A stretch of 64,000 nt of DNA from Geobacillus sp. 46C-IIa (GTDB taxonomy: Bacteria > Bacillota > Bacilli > Bacillales > Anoxybacillaceae): positions 1,394,001-1,458,000 of the forward strand of contig NZ_CP061474.1 of the NCBI RefSeq assembly GCF_014679505.1, written 5' to 3'. This document shows, in pieces, positions 7,838 to 16,607 of this stretch. The notes beneath the pieces are model-generated. The model ran no database searches and was not told the origin of the DNA. It saw nothing but the letters and a program-made list of their open reading frames with translations. Position 1 is the stretch's first letter. Each line of letters opens with the position of its first letter. A program made the position numbers and the translations under genes.

Positions 7838-9683
7838 TAGCGTCAAAAGTTCTATGAAAACTCCACACAGGCCATCCCATTGAGCATCGTGAGGCATCCT
7901 TGGAGCCGGATTCGCCCTTGACCAACACCCGCCAAAGGTGAGAAAGAGTCGTCAAGGGCGACGGGGACAAAAAAAGGGCATAGGAAAGCTGCCCTTGCCA
8001 TGACCGAATTTTACCTTTGGCGGTGTTCGGTTGGTCAAAGGTTCGCTTCGCCGAATCCGGCAGATTTTCTCTTCAACGGGCTCCGGAGGACAAAAAAGTT
8101 AGGCCTCCTCTTGTTGGAGAAACGCTTGTGCCATGGCGATGAGCTTCGTCCACCGGGCCGGCATATGCGGCAGCTCGGCGAGCTCCGGAATGACGACCGG
8201 GACCCGGCCTTCGAGTGCGCTATGCGGGCGCAGGAAGTTGAAATACGCCACAAACAGCGTCACAAAAGACACCGAGCCTTCTTCCGCCCCAAACCCGTGA
8301 GTCGGCCGGTAGTTGCCTTTAAACGTCCGGTTGAATCGCTCAATGATTGGTTTGAGCGGACGGAACTCCTCGGACACTGGATCCTCATTGGTCAGCCCGA
8401 TCACTTGGCGGACATCGAACAAGATCCCGTGCTGGGCGAAGAAGTGCTGCGCCAACAGGTAAATGGGATTGCCGTCGACGACAAACGACAAGTCATCCGG
8501 GATGGACGGCAGCTTTCGCAGGACATCATCGATGGCCTGGATGGCCGAGAGCGTGTCCCGGTTGGGTGAGACGCGATACGACAGCACGATCTTTTTCACC
8601 GCGTCGAACATGAAGAACAGGTAATGCCAACGGCCTTTGACCCGAATATACGTCTCGTCCCCGCAGAACGAACCGGACAGCTCATACGGGAACCGGTCGA
8701 TAAAGGGCTTCATCAAGAGTGCGACGCTGTTGGCGTAGTTGAGCACCGTCTGATGCGAGATCGACACGCCGTGAATATCCTTCATGGCCGCTGCCGTCAT
8801 GCGGGAAGACATGCCAAAGTTGACATGGTACGTCAACACCAGCCCCAGAATGTGTGGCGACGCAGCCAGCCGGGACAAATCGACCTTCGGCTTGATGGGC
8901 GATGATGGAGCCACCGGGAGAAAGTCAAACAAGAACTCTCGAAACAAATACCGCACCTTGAAGGCCTGTGGATCCTGTTTGAAACGTTGGCACTCCTTGT
9001 TCGTCATCCGGCGAAGGTTGGCCTGGTAAAACGGACAGTCGTTGTTCTTGCACTTGTAGATGTTGTATTCTTTGCGTTCCTTGATTTTTTCCAACGTCTT
9101 TTTGCAGCGCGGGCAACGAAAGATCGCTTGCTTGGTAAATCGGTTCCGGTGATTGAACCGGCATTGGCACACTTTACATTGGTATTGCCCGTTCCCGCCA
9201 TTGTTGGCGTACAGGTAGGAGGAGGGCGCCTGGCAGCGAGGGCAGGTCAAGGAATCCGGAACACGGTGTTTCGCCTTCGCCCGGCGCTGGATGGGCCGCA
9301 AAGTACGGCCGTGCTGCGCCTCATAGTCCGCCAACAGCTTCCGGTAATCAAGGGGTTCCGGTGCATCGATGATCGGAAGGTCATCGACCTGGAGTTTCCG
9401 GTACGGTTTTCGAACCGGTTCATCCATGTCTTTGCGGCTTAAGGATTTTCCTAATAAGGCCCCAAGTAAATAGACAATGATTTGATGTTGGGTCTTGATT
9501 ATGTCGAGCAAATAGGCTAATAATTGAGGTAACAAGCTTGTCACTCCTTCTTTGTTTTGGCTGTTGAGTGTGTGGTTACCTCAATGATGGCCGAAAACAA
9601 TGGGGGTGGCAAGCTTTTTTTCTTCCGACCGTTGAAACTCAAGGAAAAACCGTGAGTATGGAGGATACACTTTTGACAATATC
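7838..9683 (-). mobile_element. Nested insertion sequence with an IS6-like DDE transposase
   Basis: A 1846-bp element sits between direct repeats CTGAGTGCGG (7828-7837 and 9684-9693). Near its ends are inverted copies of GTCAAAAGT (7842-7850 and, reversed, 9669-9677), followed by a matching TAT. It carries one intact transposase gene on the minus strand. A 10-bp duplication is long for the IS6 family (usually 8), so the family call is tentative. Confidence 0.8.
8099..9535 (-). CDS. DDE transposase with N-terminal zinc ribbons (IS6/IS240-like catalytic domain)
   Basis: This apparently intact transposase of about 478 residues has an unusual two-part build. The N-terminal third holds repeated Cys pairs (CPRCQAP, CKVCQCRF, CPRCKKTL, CKNNDCPF) typical of zinc ribbons. 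The C-terminal half has a DDE catalytic core of the IS6/IS240 kind: first Asp in GDETYIRVKGRWHYLF, second in FVVDGNP, and Glu in IERFNRTFKGNYRPTHGF. It should cut and join the ends of its own element. A TTG start at 9535 has AAGGAG 8 bases upstream; a GTG at 9544 overlaps that site and is less likely. It is the only complete transposase in the window. Confidence 0.85.
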   Translation of the reverse strand: MLPQLLAYLLDIIKTQHQIIVYLLGALLGKSLSRKDMDEPVRKPYRKLQVDDLPIIDAPEPLDYRKLLADYEAQHGRTLRPIQRRAKAKHRVPDSLTCPRCQAPSSYLYANNGGNGQYQCKVCQCRFNHRNRFTKQAIFRCPRCKKTLEKIKERKEYNIYKCKNNDCPFYQANLRRMTNKECQRFKQDPQAFKVRYLFREFLFDFLPVAPSSPIKPKVDLSRLAASPHILGLVLTYHVNFGMSSRMTAAAMKDIHGVSISHQTVLNYANSVALLMKPFIDRFPYELSGSFCGDETYIRVKGRWHYLFFMFDAVKKIVLSYRVSPNRDTLSAIQAIDDVLRKLPSIPDDLSFVVDGNPIYLLAQHFFAQHGILFDVRQVIGLTNEDPVSEEFRPLKPIIERFNRTFKGNYRPTHGFGAEEGSVSFVTLFVAYFNFLRPHSALEGRVPVVIPELAELPHMPARWTKLIAMAQAFLQQEEA

Positions 9684-10773
9684 CTGAGTGCGGAAGGGCT
9701 CAATCAACGGTTTCATGAAAAAGCAGTGAGTTTCCTCAAAGAGGTGTTCGAAAAACTGCTTATTCATCAGACGCAGGAGGCCCGTCGCTTATGTCCAAGA
9801 CATTCGCTGTTTCGCCGGATTCGCATTCTCGATTCCACGTCGTTTCAACTGCCTTCTGAGATCCAAGGGATTTACGAGGGATGTACGGGGCTTGGGGTGA
9901 AAATTCAGCTAGAATATGAATGGCTAGAAGGGAAGTTTCTCTATGTGGACGTCGAAGATGCCCGTCATCATGACGCCGCCTACGGAGCGTCCCTTCGATC
10001 GACCATTCAAGAAGGAGACCTTTGTTTGAAAGACTTAGGCTATTTTTCGCTTGAGGGATTGCAAGCGATTCATGACGCCGGAGCCTTTTACATTTCATGG
10101 CTCAAACACAATGTAGGGATTTACCAAAAAGAAGGGGACCAATTTCGAAAATGGGAACCAGAGGATTTCCTTGCGATGCTGCAACCCGGAGAAACCATGG
10201 AACTGGAAGATGCGTATGTCAGTGGAAAGAAAGTTCATCAACCGCGGCTCATTGTGTATCGGCTGACCGAAGAACAGGAGCGACAGAAGGAAGGACAATG
10301 GAAACAGAAGGCGAAACAAAAAGGGGCCGCGTACGTGATGCGACGCCCCCACCCAATATATGTATATATCACCAATATTCCAGCGATTTATACCTCTTTG
10401 CACGAAATTCATACGCTGTATTCTCTTCGCTGGCAGATTGAGGTGGTATTGAAGACATGGAAATCCCTGTTTCACATTCATCGTTTCAAACCGATGAAAG
10501 GGGCTCGCTTTCAGTGCCACCTGTATGGAACATTGATTGCCTTATTGATCAGCTCCACTGTCATGTTTAAAATGCGGGAATGGCTCTATCGAAAGCAGAA
10601 AAAAGGAATGGAGCGAATATAAGGCGATGAGTATGATCAAGGAATTCGGTATGGATTTATTTCAAGCCTTATGGTGTTCGGAGGCGCTAGCTGTCCAACT
10701 TCTTTTTAAACTGTGTGACATCATCGCTCAACACGGAAAAAATCAAGGCGTTATACAAAAAAGAGCGCTTTAG
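9684..10773 (+). pseudogene. IS4-family transposase, C-terminal fragment with frameshift
   Basis: The fragment continues the frame of the 7594 piece and includes the DDE Asp in ILDSTSFQLP, a second Asp in LKDLGYFS and the IS4 signature Y-(2)-R-(3)-E-(6)-K in YSLRWQIEVVLKTWK. Near 10601-10606 a run of A and G carries one extra base. The first frame stops at 10622, whereas the shifted frame continues KEWSEYKAMSMIKEFGMD to a stop at 10773, as the complete family protein should. The gene was therefore inactive for a second, independent reason. Confidence 0.85.
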
Positions 10774-11016
10774 ACATGATCGAGAGTTTGGTCATCATGC
10801 TGGTGTCGTAAGAAATTCCCGCCTCATACCATGAAAAAAACCTTCTATCGGGAAGGTGTATTTGGCATGCCTATCTTTATATATTCTCACGGTCACAGCC
10901 TCCGAAGATGAAGAGTGACGCCTTGGAGCTACTCGCTCCAAGGCGTCACTTGATGGCTATGGGGGCACCCTTTCTTATCACCGTATATTGGGTGGAAAGC
11001 ACTTTCTTGTATCTTC

Positions 11017-12579
11017 CTAGAAGGCCGGTGAAAAAGTACACTCTAAGCAGGGATTTAGGGGGCTTATGTCGAAAAAGGAAGAAAAATCGTTGGAATGGAG
11101 CGTGAATGGATCATGAAAGCCCCCAAAAACCCTTCGACTCAGCCTCGGCTGTTTCAAGTCATCGATATGGAGGAACTGGTTCCCTACATCATATTCTGCG
11201 CCAAATCAACGAAGTCGTCGACTTTTCCGTCATTCACGATGGGGTGGCTCCCCTGCATACGAAAAAAACGGATCGTCCCGCGGCCGATCCAGAACGGCTG
11301 CTTCGCCTGATGTTGCTATCGTATTGGTTCGACCACTCCGAGCGGGAGTGGTATGAGATCCTCCCCACATGCATGCCGGATACTTGTGGTTTTGCGGTCT
11401 CGACTTTGAATCCGTGCTACATCCGGATCCTCATCCCCCCACACTGCCGGATTGAACGACGCTCGTCAAAACGCGGAAACGCTGGCGCCAACACGGAATC
11501 TTTGATCGGCTGATGACCTGCGTGATGGACCAATGCATCGCGGCGGGGCTGGTCTCGCCGGATGTGCATGCGGCGGCCGATGGCACTCAAGTGCGGGCGA
11601 ATGCTTCGATCCACAGCTTGCGGGAAGTCAAGCTCGCTCCGGTGGAACCGTTGGAGGACTACCTCGCCCGCACCGCCCGGGAAGATGAACAGACCGAGTC
11701 CCCGGAGGCGGACCGGGATTCCGATGACGACCCGCCTTCTCCGTCTCCCCCATCAGGGGAACGCGTCCATGCCGAAGAACGAGGAAACTTCCGTGGAACC
11801 ACGTTTTCCAACCGGACCCATCGAAGCGTGACGGATCCGGATGCCCGGTTGTACAAGAAAGGCAAAGGGCAGGAAGCGTATCCTCGGCATCTGGTGTACG
11901 ACGTCATCGACGTCCGATCGCGCGTCATTTTATCTCGAAAAGCGAGCGTGGTCACCGGAACGGCGGAACGGGAGACAAGTTTGAGGCAATTGGCTTCGAT
12001 TCGGTTTCGCCACCCGTCGATCACGATTCGGACCTTGTCAGCGGACAAAGCGTATGGCGTTACGGAGTATTTGGGAAGCGCTCTTTGCCCAAGGCATCAC
12101 GCCGCTCGTGCGCTACGCCGCAAGGAGATGGAAGAGATTCCAACTTGGAAGTGCCGGGCGAAGGACCTGGCCCGGGAAGCGCAACGCCAGGGGAACGTTC
12201 GAGACGTTCAGATTCGCAACCAGGCGAGGCTCATTCAGCAACAGGGCGGTTATCGATCCATCCAAGCCTTTCGCACGCGTTGTGAGCATGTGTTCGCCGA
12301 AGGGAAGGAATGTCATGGGCTGGACCGGGCCCGAAGCCGGGGCCTGGACGCCATGAAAGAACAGGCGCTGTTGACCGCCGTCGTGCAAAATCTGAAGCGA
12401 TTGTGCCGGTTTCGAAAAAAACAAGGGGGGGGACCGGCTCTTTGGCATGCGCAAAACCAGAATTTGGAGCAGGAAGTCCTGCTCGTCTTCCCGTCCTTTG
12501 GCGCCAAATGGCGGGGAGAATGGTCTCCAAAATTCGACATGAGGGAAGTCTATGCCCCATTAATTCACCAGCCTTCTAG
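11017..12579 (+). mobile_element. IS1182-family insertion sequence, degenerate
   Basis: The left end CTAGAAGGCCGGTGAA (11017-11032) and right end TTCACCAGCCTTCTAG (12564-12579) are inverted repeats with one mismatch. CTAG at both outer edges may be the duplicated 4-bp palindromic target. The 1.56-kb element begins only 44 bases after the IS4 target duplication. It carries a frame-shifted transposase. A related 3' end survives near 58.8 kb. Confidence 0.8.
11113..12420 (+). pseudogene. IS1182-family transposase, multiply frame-shifted
   Basis: The protein begins MKAPKNPSTQPRLFQVIDME at 11113 and changes frame after about 25 codons. It continues as HHILRQINEVVDFSVIHDG and DPERLLRLMLLSY, breaks again near 11370-11500, and resumes at 11513 with the long conserved block (DVHAAADGTQVRANAS, RLYKKGKGQEAY, LSADKAYG). 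It breaks again near 12070 and finishes with FRTRCEHVFAEGKECHGLDRARSRG and LKRLCRFRKK. The order matches IS1182-type transposases, with at least four frame changes. It cannot encode an active enzyme. Confidence 0.85.
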
Positions 12580-12637
12580 AAGAAAGATGATCTTTTGGAT
12601 CAGCCTCCGTTGGCGACAAATTTTTTGTCATGGGAGT

Positions 12638-14767
12638 CTATTTGGAAATTTGAAAACTGCTTTTTATCCCGTACTTTCTCATTTTTTCGTAAAGCGTCGA
12701 GCGGCTTATTCCTAAAAGTTCAGCTGCTTTTGTTTTGTTTCCATTCATTTTTTTCAATGCTTCCAAAATGATTGTCTGGTCTAAATCGTGTAGCTGTTGC
12801 TGTCGTGCCTGTTTTAAATGACCATCGAGCGTAGAGCTAGATACGCACGAAGATCGGGCGTTTTTCGCAAAGGAAAGAAAGTCCTCGGGAAGATGTTCCA
12901 CGTCGATATACGATGTGTGGCAAAAATGAAATGCTCTTTCAATCACATTTTCAAGATGGCGTACATTTCCGGGCCAATAAAAGGATTGAAATAATCCCAC
13001 AACTTCTGGAGTGACGCCAAGAATCGATTTTTTTGTTCTTTGATTCATTTTTTTGATGAAATGGTTGCATAAAAGAGGGATATCCTCAATCCGATCCCGT
13101 AAAGGGGGAATATGCAAATGGATGACATTAACTCGGTAAAACAAGTCTTCTCTAAATTTTCCCTCCTGCACCAGTCTCCATAAATCTTTGTTTGTTGCCG
13201 CGATAATGCGAACATCGACTTGAATCGTTTTGGTATCGCCGATCCGCTCTACTTCCTTTTCTTGTAGGACACGCAATAGTTTGGCTTGAAGATGGAGGGG
13301 CATGTCACCGATTTCATCCAGGAACAAAGTGCCTAAATGAGCTAATTCAAACTTTCCAGGTTTCCCTCCCCGACGAGCTCCGGTAAAAGCGCCGTCTACA
13401 TAGCCAAAGAACTCCGACTCGAGCAGCTCCTGTGGGATGGCTGCGCAGTTCACTTTGATCAAGGCTCCTTGCCTTCCGGAAGCATTATGAATTCCTTCGG
13501 CAAACAGTTCTTTTCCTGTTCCGCTTTCTCCCGTAAGCAAAACGGTGGAAGAAGATTGCGCCGCAATATAAGCTTCTTGCTTTAGTTTCTCGATTCTAGG
13601 ATTAATGGAAATAATATGGGTGAAGGAGTCCTTTTTTCCTGTCATTTTTTTTAGTTCCCCGCGGTAATATGTAAGTTCATTTTCAAGCTGTTCGATTCTG
13701 AGCAAAAGGTCTTTCCACACATCGAGCTGCCGAAAGATGATTTTATAAATCGCACCGATCAACTCACGGTTATGAAAGATCGGCGATTGGGTCAGTATGG
13801 ACGGCTTTCCATTTATTTTAATGACTTCGCCTTTCATCGCCTTTTTTTCTTTTAAGCACTTTTCGAAGGGGATTTCAGGAGCGATTTGAGAGATGTTTTT
13901 GCCGATGACTTCATTGTACTCAACCCCATATAAATCAAGAAACCCCTCGTTCGCCATCGTAATATTTCCTGCATGGTCAGTAATGACAATTCCGTCATAG
14001 GCAAATTCGATGGCGCTATTGAGTATTTTTTTTAACTTTTTTGTTAACTCAAGTTCCGAGGCGATCGATTCAAAGGAAGTTACGTCTTTCAAAACAACCA
14101 TCGCTCCAGTGATACGGGATAATTCCCGAATGGGAATAAAGGAAGCGATCATTTTATTATTCGGCAACGAAATGCGTTTGGCTTTGATCGGTTCTCCAGT
14201 TGTTATGGCGTAAACAAGGTCGTCAGTGAAATTTGGGAAAATAGAACGGATCGTTTTGCCGATCGTTAGGTCGTCGAATTGGAAAAGTTGTTTTGCGGAA
14301 CGATTGAAGGCTGTAATGTTGAGTTGGTTGTCTACAGAGATGACAGCATCCTGTAGATGTTCGAGTAGTGCTTTCATGCGATTGGCAAGATTTTGCACTT
14401 CAGACATGATCCCGCGTATTAAGTCGGACTTAGACATGACTCCAAATACTTTGTTTGTCTCCGTCAGCACGACAGCATGGCTCACTCTTTTTGCGACCAT
14501 AATGTCCCTCGCTTCGTATAAGGTCATGTTCTTTTGGATTGTGACAACATTTCGCTTAATAGCTTTCTTGATGGATTGTTCAAGAGAAGCGCCAGCGAGC
14601 AATACACGGTACAAAGAATACTTGGTGACAATGCCGAGGAAATGATCTTCCTCGATGACACAGGCAATGTCGACTTTTTTCTGCAAAAACACCTCAAGCG
14701 TGTCACGAATCGTGCTTCGGATGGACAATTGGGCATAGTCCGTTGTTGTAAAGTCTTCCACCTTCAT
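12638..14767 (-). CDS. Sigma-54-dependent activator (CBS-CBS-PAS-PAS-AAA+-Fis)
   Basis: This 709-residue enhancer-binding protein starts at ATG 14767, with CGGAGGGAGATC just upstream; an in-frame start at 14788 has no such site. Two CBS domains (about 1-125) are followed by two PAS domains (about 135-235 and 250-360), a coiled linker, and an AAA+ domain with Walker A GESGTGKE, GAFTGA and LFLDEIGD. A Fis helix-turn-helix (NKTKAAELLGISRSTLYEKM) closes it. CBS pairs often bind adenine nucleotides or CoA-like ligands and PAS pockets bind small molecules, so it may read both energy state and pathway substrate. It is divergent from the acyl-CoA operon, whose sigma-54 promoter lies 170-185 bases from its start. 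Confidence 0.93.
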   Translation of the reverse strand: MKVEDFTTTDYAQLSIRSTIRDTLEVFLQKKVDIACVIEEDHFLGIVTKYSLYRVLLAGASLEQSIKKAIKRNVVTIQKNMTLYEARDIMVAKRVSHAVVLTETNKVFGVMSKSDLIRGIMSEVQNLANRMKALLEHLQDAVISVDNQLNITAFNRSAKQLFQFDDLTIGKTIRSIFPNFTDDLVYAITTGEPIKAKRISLPNNKMIASFIPIRELSRITGAMVVLKDVTSFESIASELELTKKLKKILNSAIEFAYDGIVITDHAGNITMANEGFLDLYGVEYNEVIGKNISQIAPEIPFEKCLKEKKAMKGEVIKINGKPSILTQSPIFHNRELIGAIYKIIFRQLDVWKDLLLRIEQLENELTYYRGELKKMTGKKDSFTHIISINPRIEKLKQEAYIAAQSSSTVLLTGESGTGKELFAEGIHNASGRQGALIKVNCAAIPQELLESEFFGYVDGAFTGARRGGKPGKFELAHLGTLFLDEIGDMPLHLQAKLLRVLQEKEVERIGDTKTIQVDVRIIAATNKDLWRLVQEGKFREDLFYRVNVIHLHIPPLRDRIEDIPLLCNHFIKKMNQRTKKSILGVTPEVVGLFQSFYWPGNVRHLENVIERAFHFCHTSYIDVEHLPEDFLSFAKNARSSCVSSSTLDGHLKQARQQQLHDLDQTIILEALKKMNGNKTKAAELLGISRSTLYEKMRKYGIKSSFQISK

Positions 14768-14840
14768 TGATCTCCCTCCGCATGCCATTTTATTAAAGAA
14801 TTATACAAATATTCAGAATAAATAGCAACTATTACGTTAA

Positions 14841-14888
14841 ACAACTGTCCATGTTTTCGTACAATTGTAAACTTTTTCATACAACTGT
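14841..14888 (+). promoter_or_regulatory. Three ACAAYTGT boxes at exact 20-bp spacing, likely sigma-54 enhancer
   Basis: ACAACTGT at 14841, ACAATTGT at 14861 and ACAACTGT at 14881 are exactly 20 bp apart, about two helical turns. ACAATTGT is a perfect palindrome. They lie 48-95 bp upstream of the -24 GG. Binding by the divergent activator is an inference from spacing and place. Confidence 0.65.
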
Positions 14889-14934
14889 TTGAAAGCGGTG
14901 ATGGCCCTTTCGGCGTTTTTCTAGAAAGAAAGGT

Positions 14935-14950
14935 TGGCATATTTCTTGCA
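14935..14950 (+). promoter_or_regulatory. Sigma-54 (-24/-12) promoter of the acyl-CoA operon
   Basis: TGGCAT, five bases, then TTGCA, with GG (14936-14937) and GC (14948-14949) at the correct 12-bp register. It is 37 bases before the first gene of the operon and faces away from the activator gene. Confidence 0.92.
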
Positions 14951-14986
14951 AAGAGTATAGGTGGCAAGAGAAAGGAGAGGTGGCTG

Positions 14987-15196
14987 ATGAAAGTACTGGC
15001 GCCTATGAGCGGCACCGTTTGGAAAGTTCCCGTGCAGGAGGGGGGCTTTGTCGAACCCGGAGACGTCATTATGATCTTGGAATCGATGAAGATGGAAATT
15101 CCGATTACGGCTGAAACCGCAGGAATATTGAAAAAGGTCTATGTATATGAAGGAGATTTCGTTCAGGAAAACGATGTTTTAGGAGAAATCGAGTAA
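14987..15196 (+). CDS. Stand-alone biotin carboxyl carrier (biotinyl/lipoyl domain) protein
   Basis: This 69-residue protein is a single biotinyl domain: APMSGTVWKVPVQEGGFVEPGD, then ESMKMEI with the biotin-accepting Lys at residue 35, and a second half-barrel VYEGDFVQENDVLGEIE. Met on both sides of the Lys is the mark of biotin, not lipoate. It should carry carboxyl groups from a biotin carboxylase to the carboxyltransferase encoded at 21345. Similar free-standing carriers occur in the Bacillus yng leucine cluster. It is the first gene behind the sigma-54 promoter and starts at ATG 14987 after AAAGGAGAGG. No biotin carboxylase gene is present anywhere in this operon. Confidence 0.9.
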   Translation: MKVLAPMSGTVWKVPVQEGGFVEPGDVIMILESMKMEIPITAETAGILKKVYVYEGDFVQENDVLGEIE

Positions 15197-15218
15197 AAAA
15201 GCATAAGGAGGTTTGCCA

Positions 15219-16607
15219 ATGAAAAAAGTTCGGATCGGAGCTGGCCAAGGTTTTTATGGCGATTCAATTGACGGGGCTTTAGCGATAGCGAAATTTGGGA
15301 ATGTAGATTATTTATCTTTTGACTGCTTGGCGGAGCTGACTATGGCCATTTTAGCGAAGGATCAACAGAAAGATCCCCATACCGGATTTACTCGCGATAT
15401 CGGAGTAACAATGAAGGCGCTTTTGCCCTATGTGAAAAAAAATAAAATTAAGATTTTGACGAACGCCGGCGGACTCAATCCGGAAGGAGCTCAACAAGTC
15501 GTTTTGCAGATCGCCCATCAGTTAGGGTTTAAGGATTTAAAAGTGGCAGTCGTAACAGGAGATAATGTGCTTCATAAACTACCGGACTTTTTGAAAAAAG
15601 GGGTTGAGCTTGCCGATCTTGAAACAGGCGCGCCTTTTACAGAAGAAATGTATCAAAAGTTATTATTCGCCAATGCCTACATAGGAGCACTGCCTTTAGC
15701 GAAAGCGCTGCGAGAAGGGGCAGATATTGTGATCAGCGGGCGGACAACGGATACGGCGCAGTTTCTCGCCCCTTTGATTTACGAATTCGGCTGGTCGGAA
15801 AAAGATTGGGACCGTCTGGCGTGTGGCATTTTTATGGGACATTTGCTCGAATGTTCGGCTCAGTCAACGGGAGGGAACTTCGGCGGTGATTGGGAGCAAA
15901 TCCAAGGGTTCGAGTGCATAGGCTATCCGATTGCTGAAGTGTATGAAAATGGCGAGTTTATCATTACAAAGGTAGATCAATGTGGCGGTCTGGTGAACAA
16001 AGAAACAGTCAAGGAACAAATGTTGTACGAGATTCATGATCCGTCTGCTTATGTAACCCCTGATGTGGTCGTTGATTTGACTCATGTTCATTTGAAAGAG
16101 ACGGCGCCCAATGAGGTGAAAGTGACAGGAGTAAGGGGAAAGCCAAAGCCTCCACATCTAAAAGTAGTGATGGGCTATGAGAATGGATATATGGGTCAAG
16201 TGATTGTAGGATACTCATGGCCGAATGCGCTAAAAAAAGCAAAAGCAACTGAGCGAATTATCCGACGACAGCTAAAAGAGAAAAACATCGAATTTGACGA
16301 AATCCGCACCGATTTCATTGGATACAATTCCCTCCACGGACCGCTAGCTACAGAGCCGGATGACAATGTCAATGAAATTTACTTGCGAATGGTGGTAAAA
16401 ACGGACGATCAAAAGAAGGCGGACTCTTTCCGCAGATTGTTCCCCCCTCTGGCGCTAAATGGACCGCCGACAATGGCTTACATTGGCAATATTCCAACAA
16501 GACAACTTATCGGCATGTGGTCGGCTTTTGTTCCACGGGAATTAGTAGAGAACGACGTGAAGGTCATAATTAAGGAGGTGGGAGAGTATGCCAACAGTGA
16601 TGCTTAA
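15219..16607 (+). CDS. AtuA-family protein (acyclic terpene utilisation, DUF1446 domain)
   Basis: This 462-residue protein has the DUF1446/AtuA hallmarks: GAGQGFYGDSIDGA at the N terminus, YLSFDCLAELTMAIL, LTNAGGLNPEG, ISGRTTDTAQFLAPLIYEFGW and HLLECSAQSTGGNFGGDW. The biochemical role of AtuA is not established; in Pseudomonas its gene belongs to the citronellol/geraniol cluster and is needed for growth. The ATG at 15219 follows AAGGAGG at 15205-15211. The end overlaps the next gene by 20 bases, so the two are translationally coupled. As I recall, the Pseudomonas protein carries both parts in one chain, whereas here the C-terminal domain is a separate gene. Confidence 0.88.
   Translation: MKKVRIGAGQGFYGDSIDGALAIAKFGNVDYLSFDCLAELTMAILAKDQQKDPHTGFTRDIGVTMKALLPYVKKNKIKILTNAGGLNPEGAQQVVLQIAHQLGFKDLKVAVVTGDNVLHKLPDFLKKGVELADLETGAPFTEEMYQKLLFANAYIGALPLAKALREGADIVISGRTTDTAQFLAPLIYEFGWSEKDWDRLACGIFMGHLLECSAQSTGGNFGGDWEQIQGFECIGYPIAEVYENGEFIITKVDQCGGLVNKETVKEQMLYEIHDPSAYVTPDVVVDLTHVHLKETAPNEVKVTGVRGKPKPPHLKVVMGYENGYMGQVIVGYSWPNALKKAKATERIIRRQLKEKNIEFDEIRTDFIGYNSLHGPLATEPDDNVNEIYLRMVVKTDDQKKADSFRRLFPPLALNGPPTMAYIGNIPTRQLIGMWSAFVPRELVENDVKVIIKEVGEYANSDA

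Larger units (their letters stand above)
7501..10961 (+). mobile_element. IS4-family insertion sequence, split by a second IS
   Basis: Inverted ends CATAGCCATCAAGT (7501-7514) and ACTTGATGGCTATG (10948-10961) are perfect complements. They are flanked by an 11-bp direct repeat GGGGCACCCTT (7490-7500 and 10962-10972), the target duplication size usual for IS4-family elements. Without the nested 1846-bp IS and its duplicated target the element would be about 1.6 kb. The transposase is broken twice: by the nested IS, and by a frameshift near 10601-10606. Confidence 0.88.

Noticed and set aside
8000..8569. 189-codon plus-strand frame inside the nested IS
   Set aside because: It lies antisense to the catalytic half of the clear transposase gene and has no motif or ribosome-binding site.
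11513..12715. 400-codon frame as an intact protein
   Set aside because: It is the central part of a frame-shifted IS1182 transposase and its last 80-100 codons are out of frame or lie beyond the IS end.
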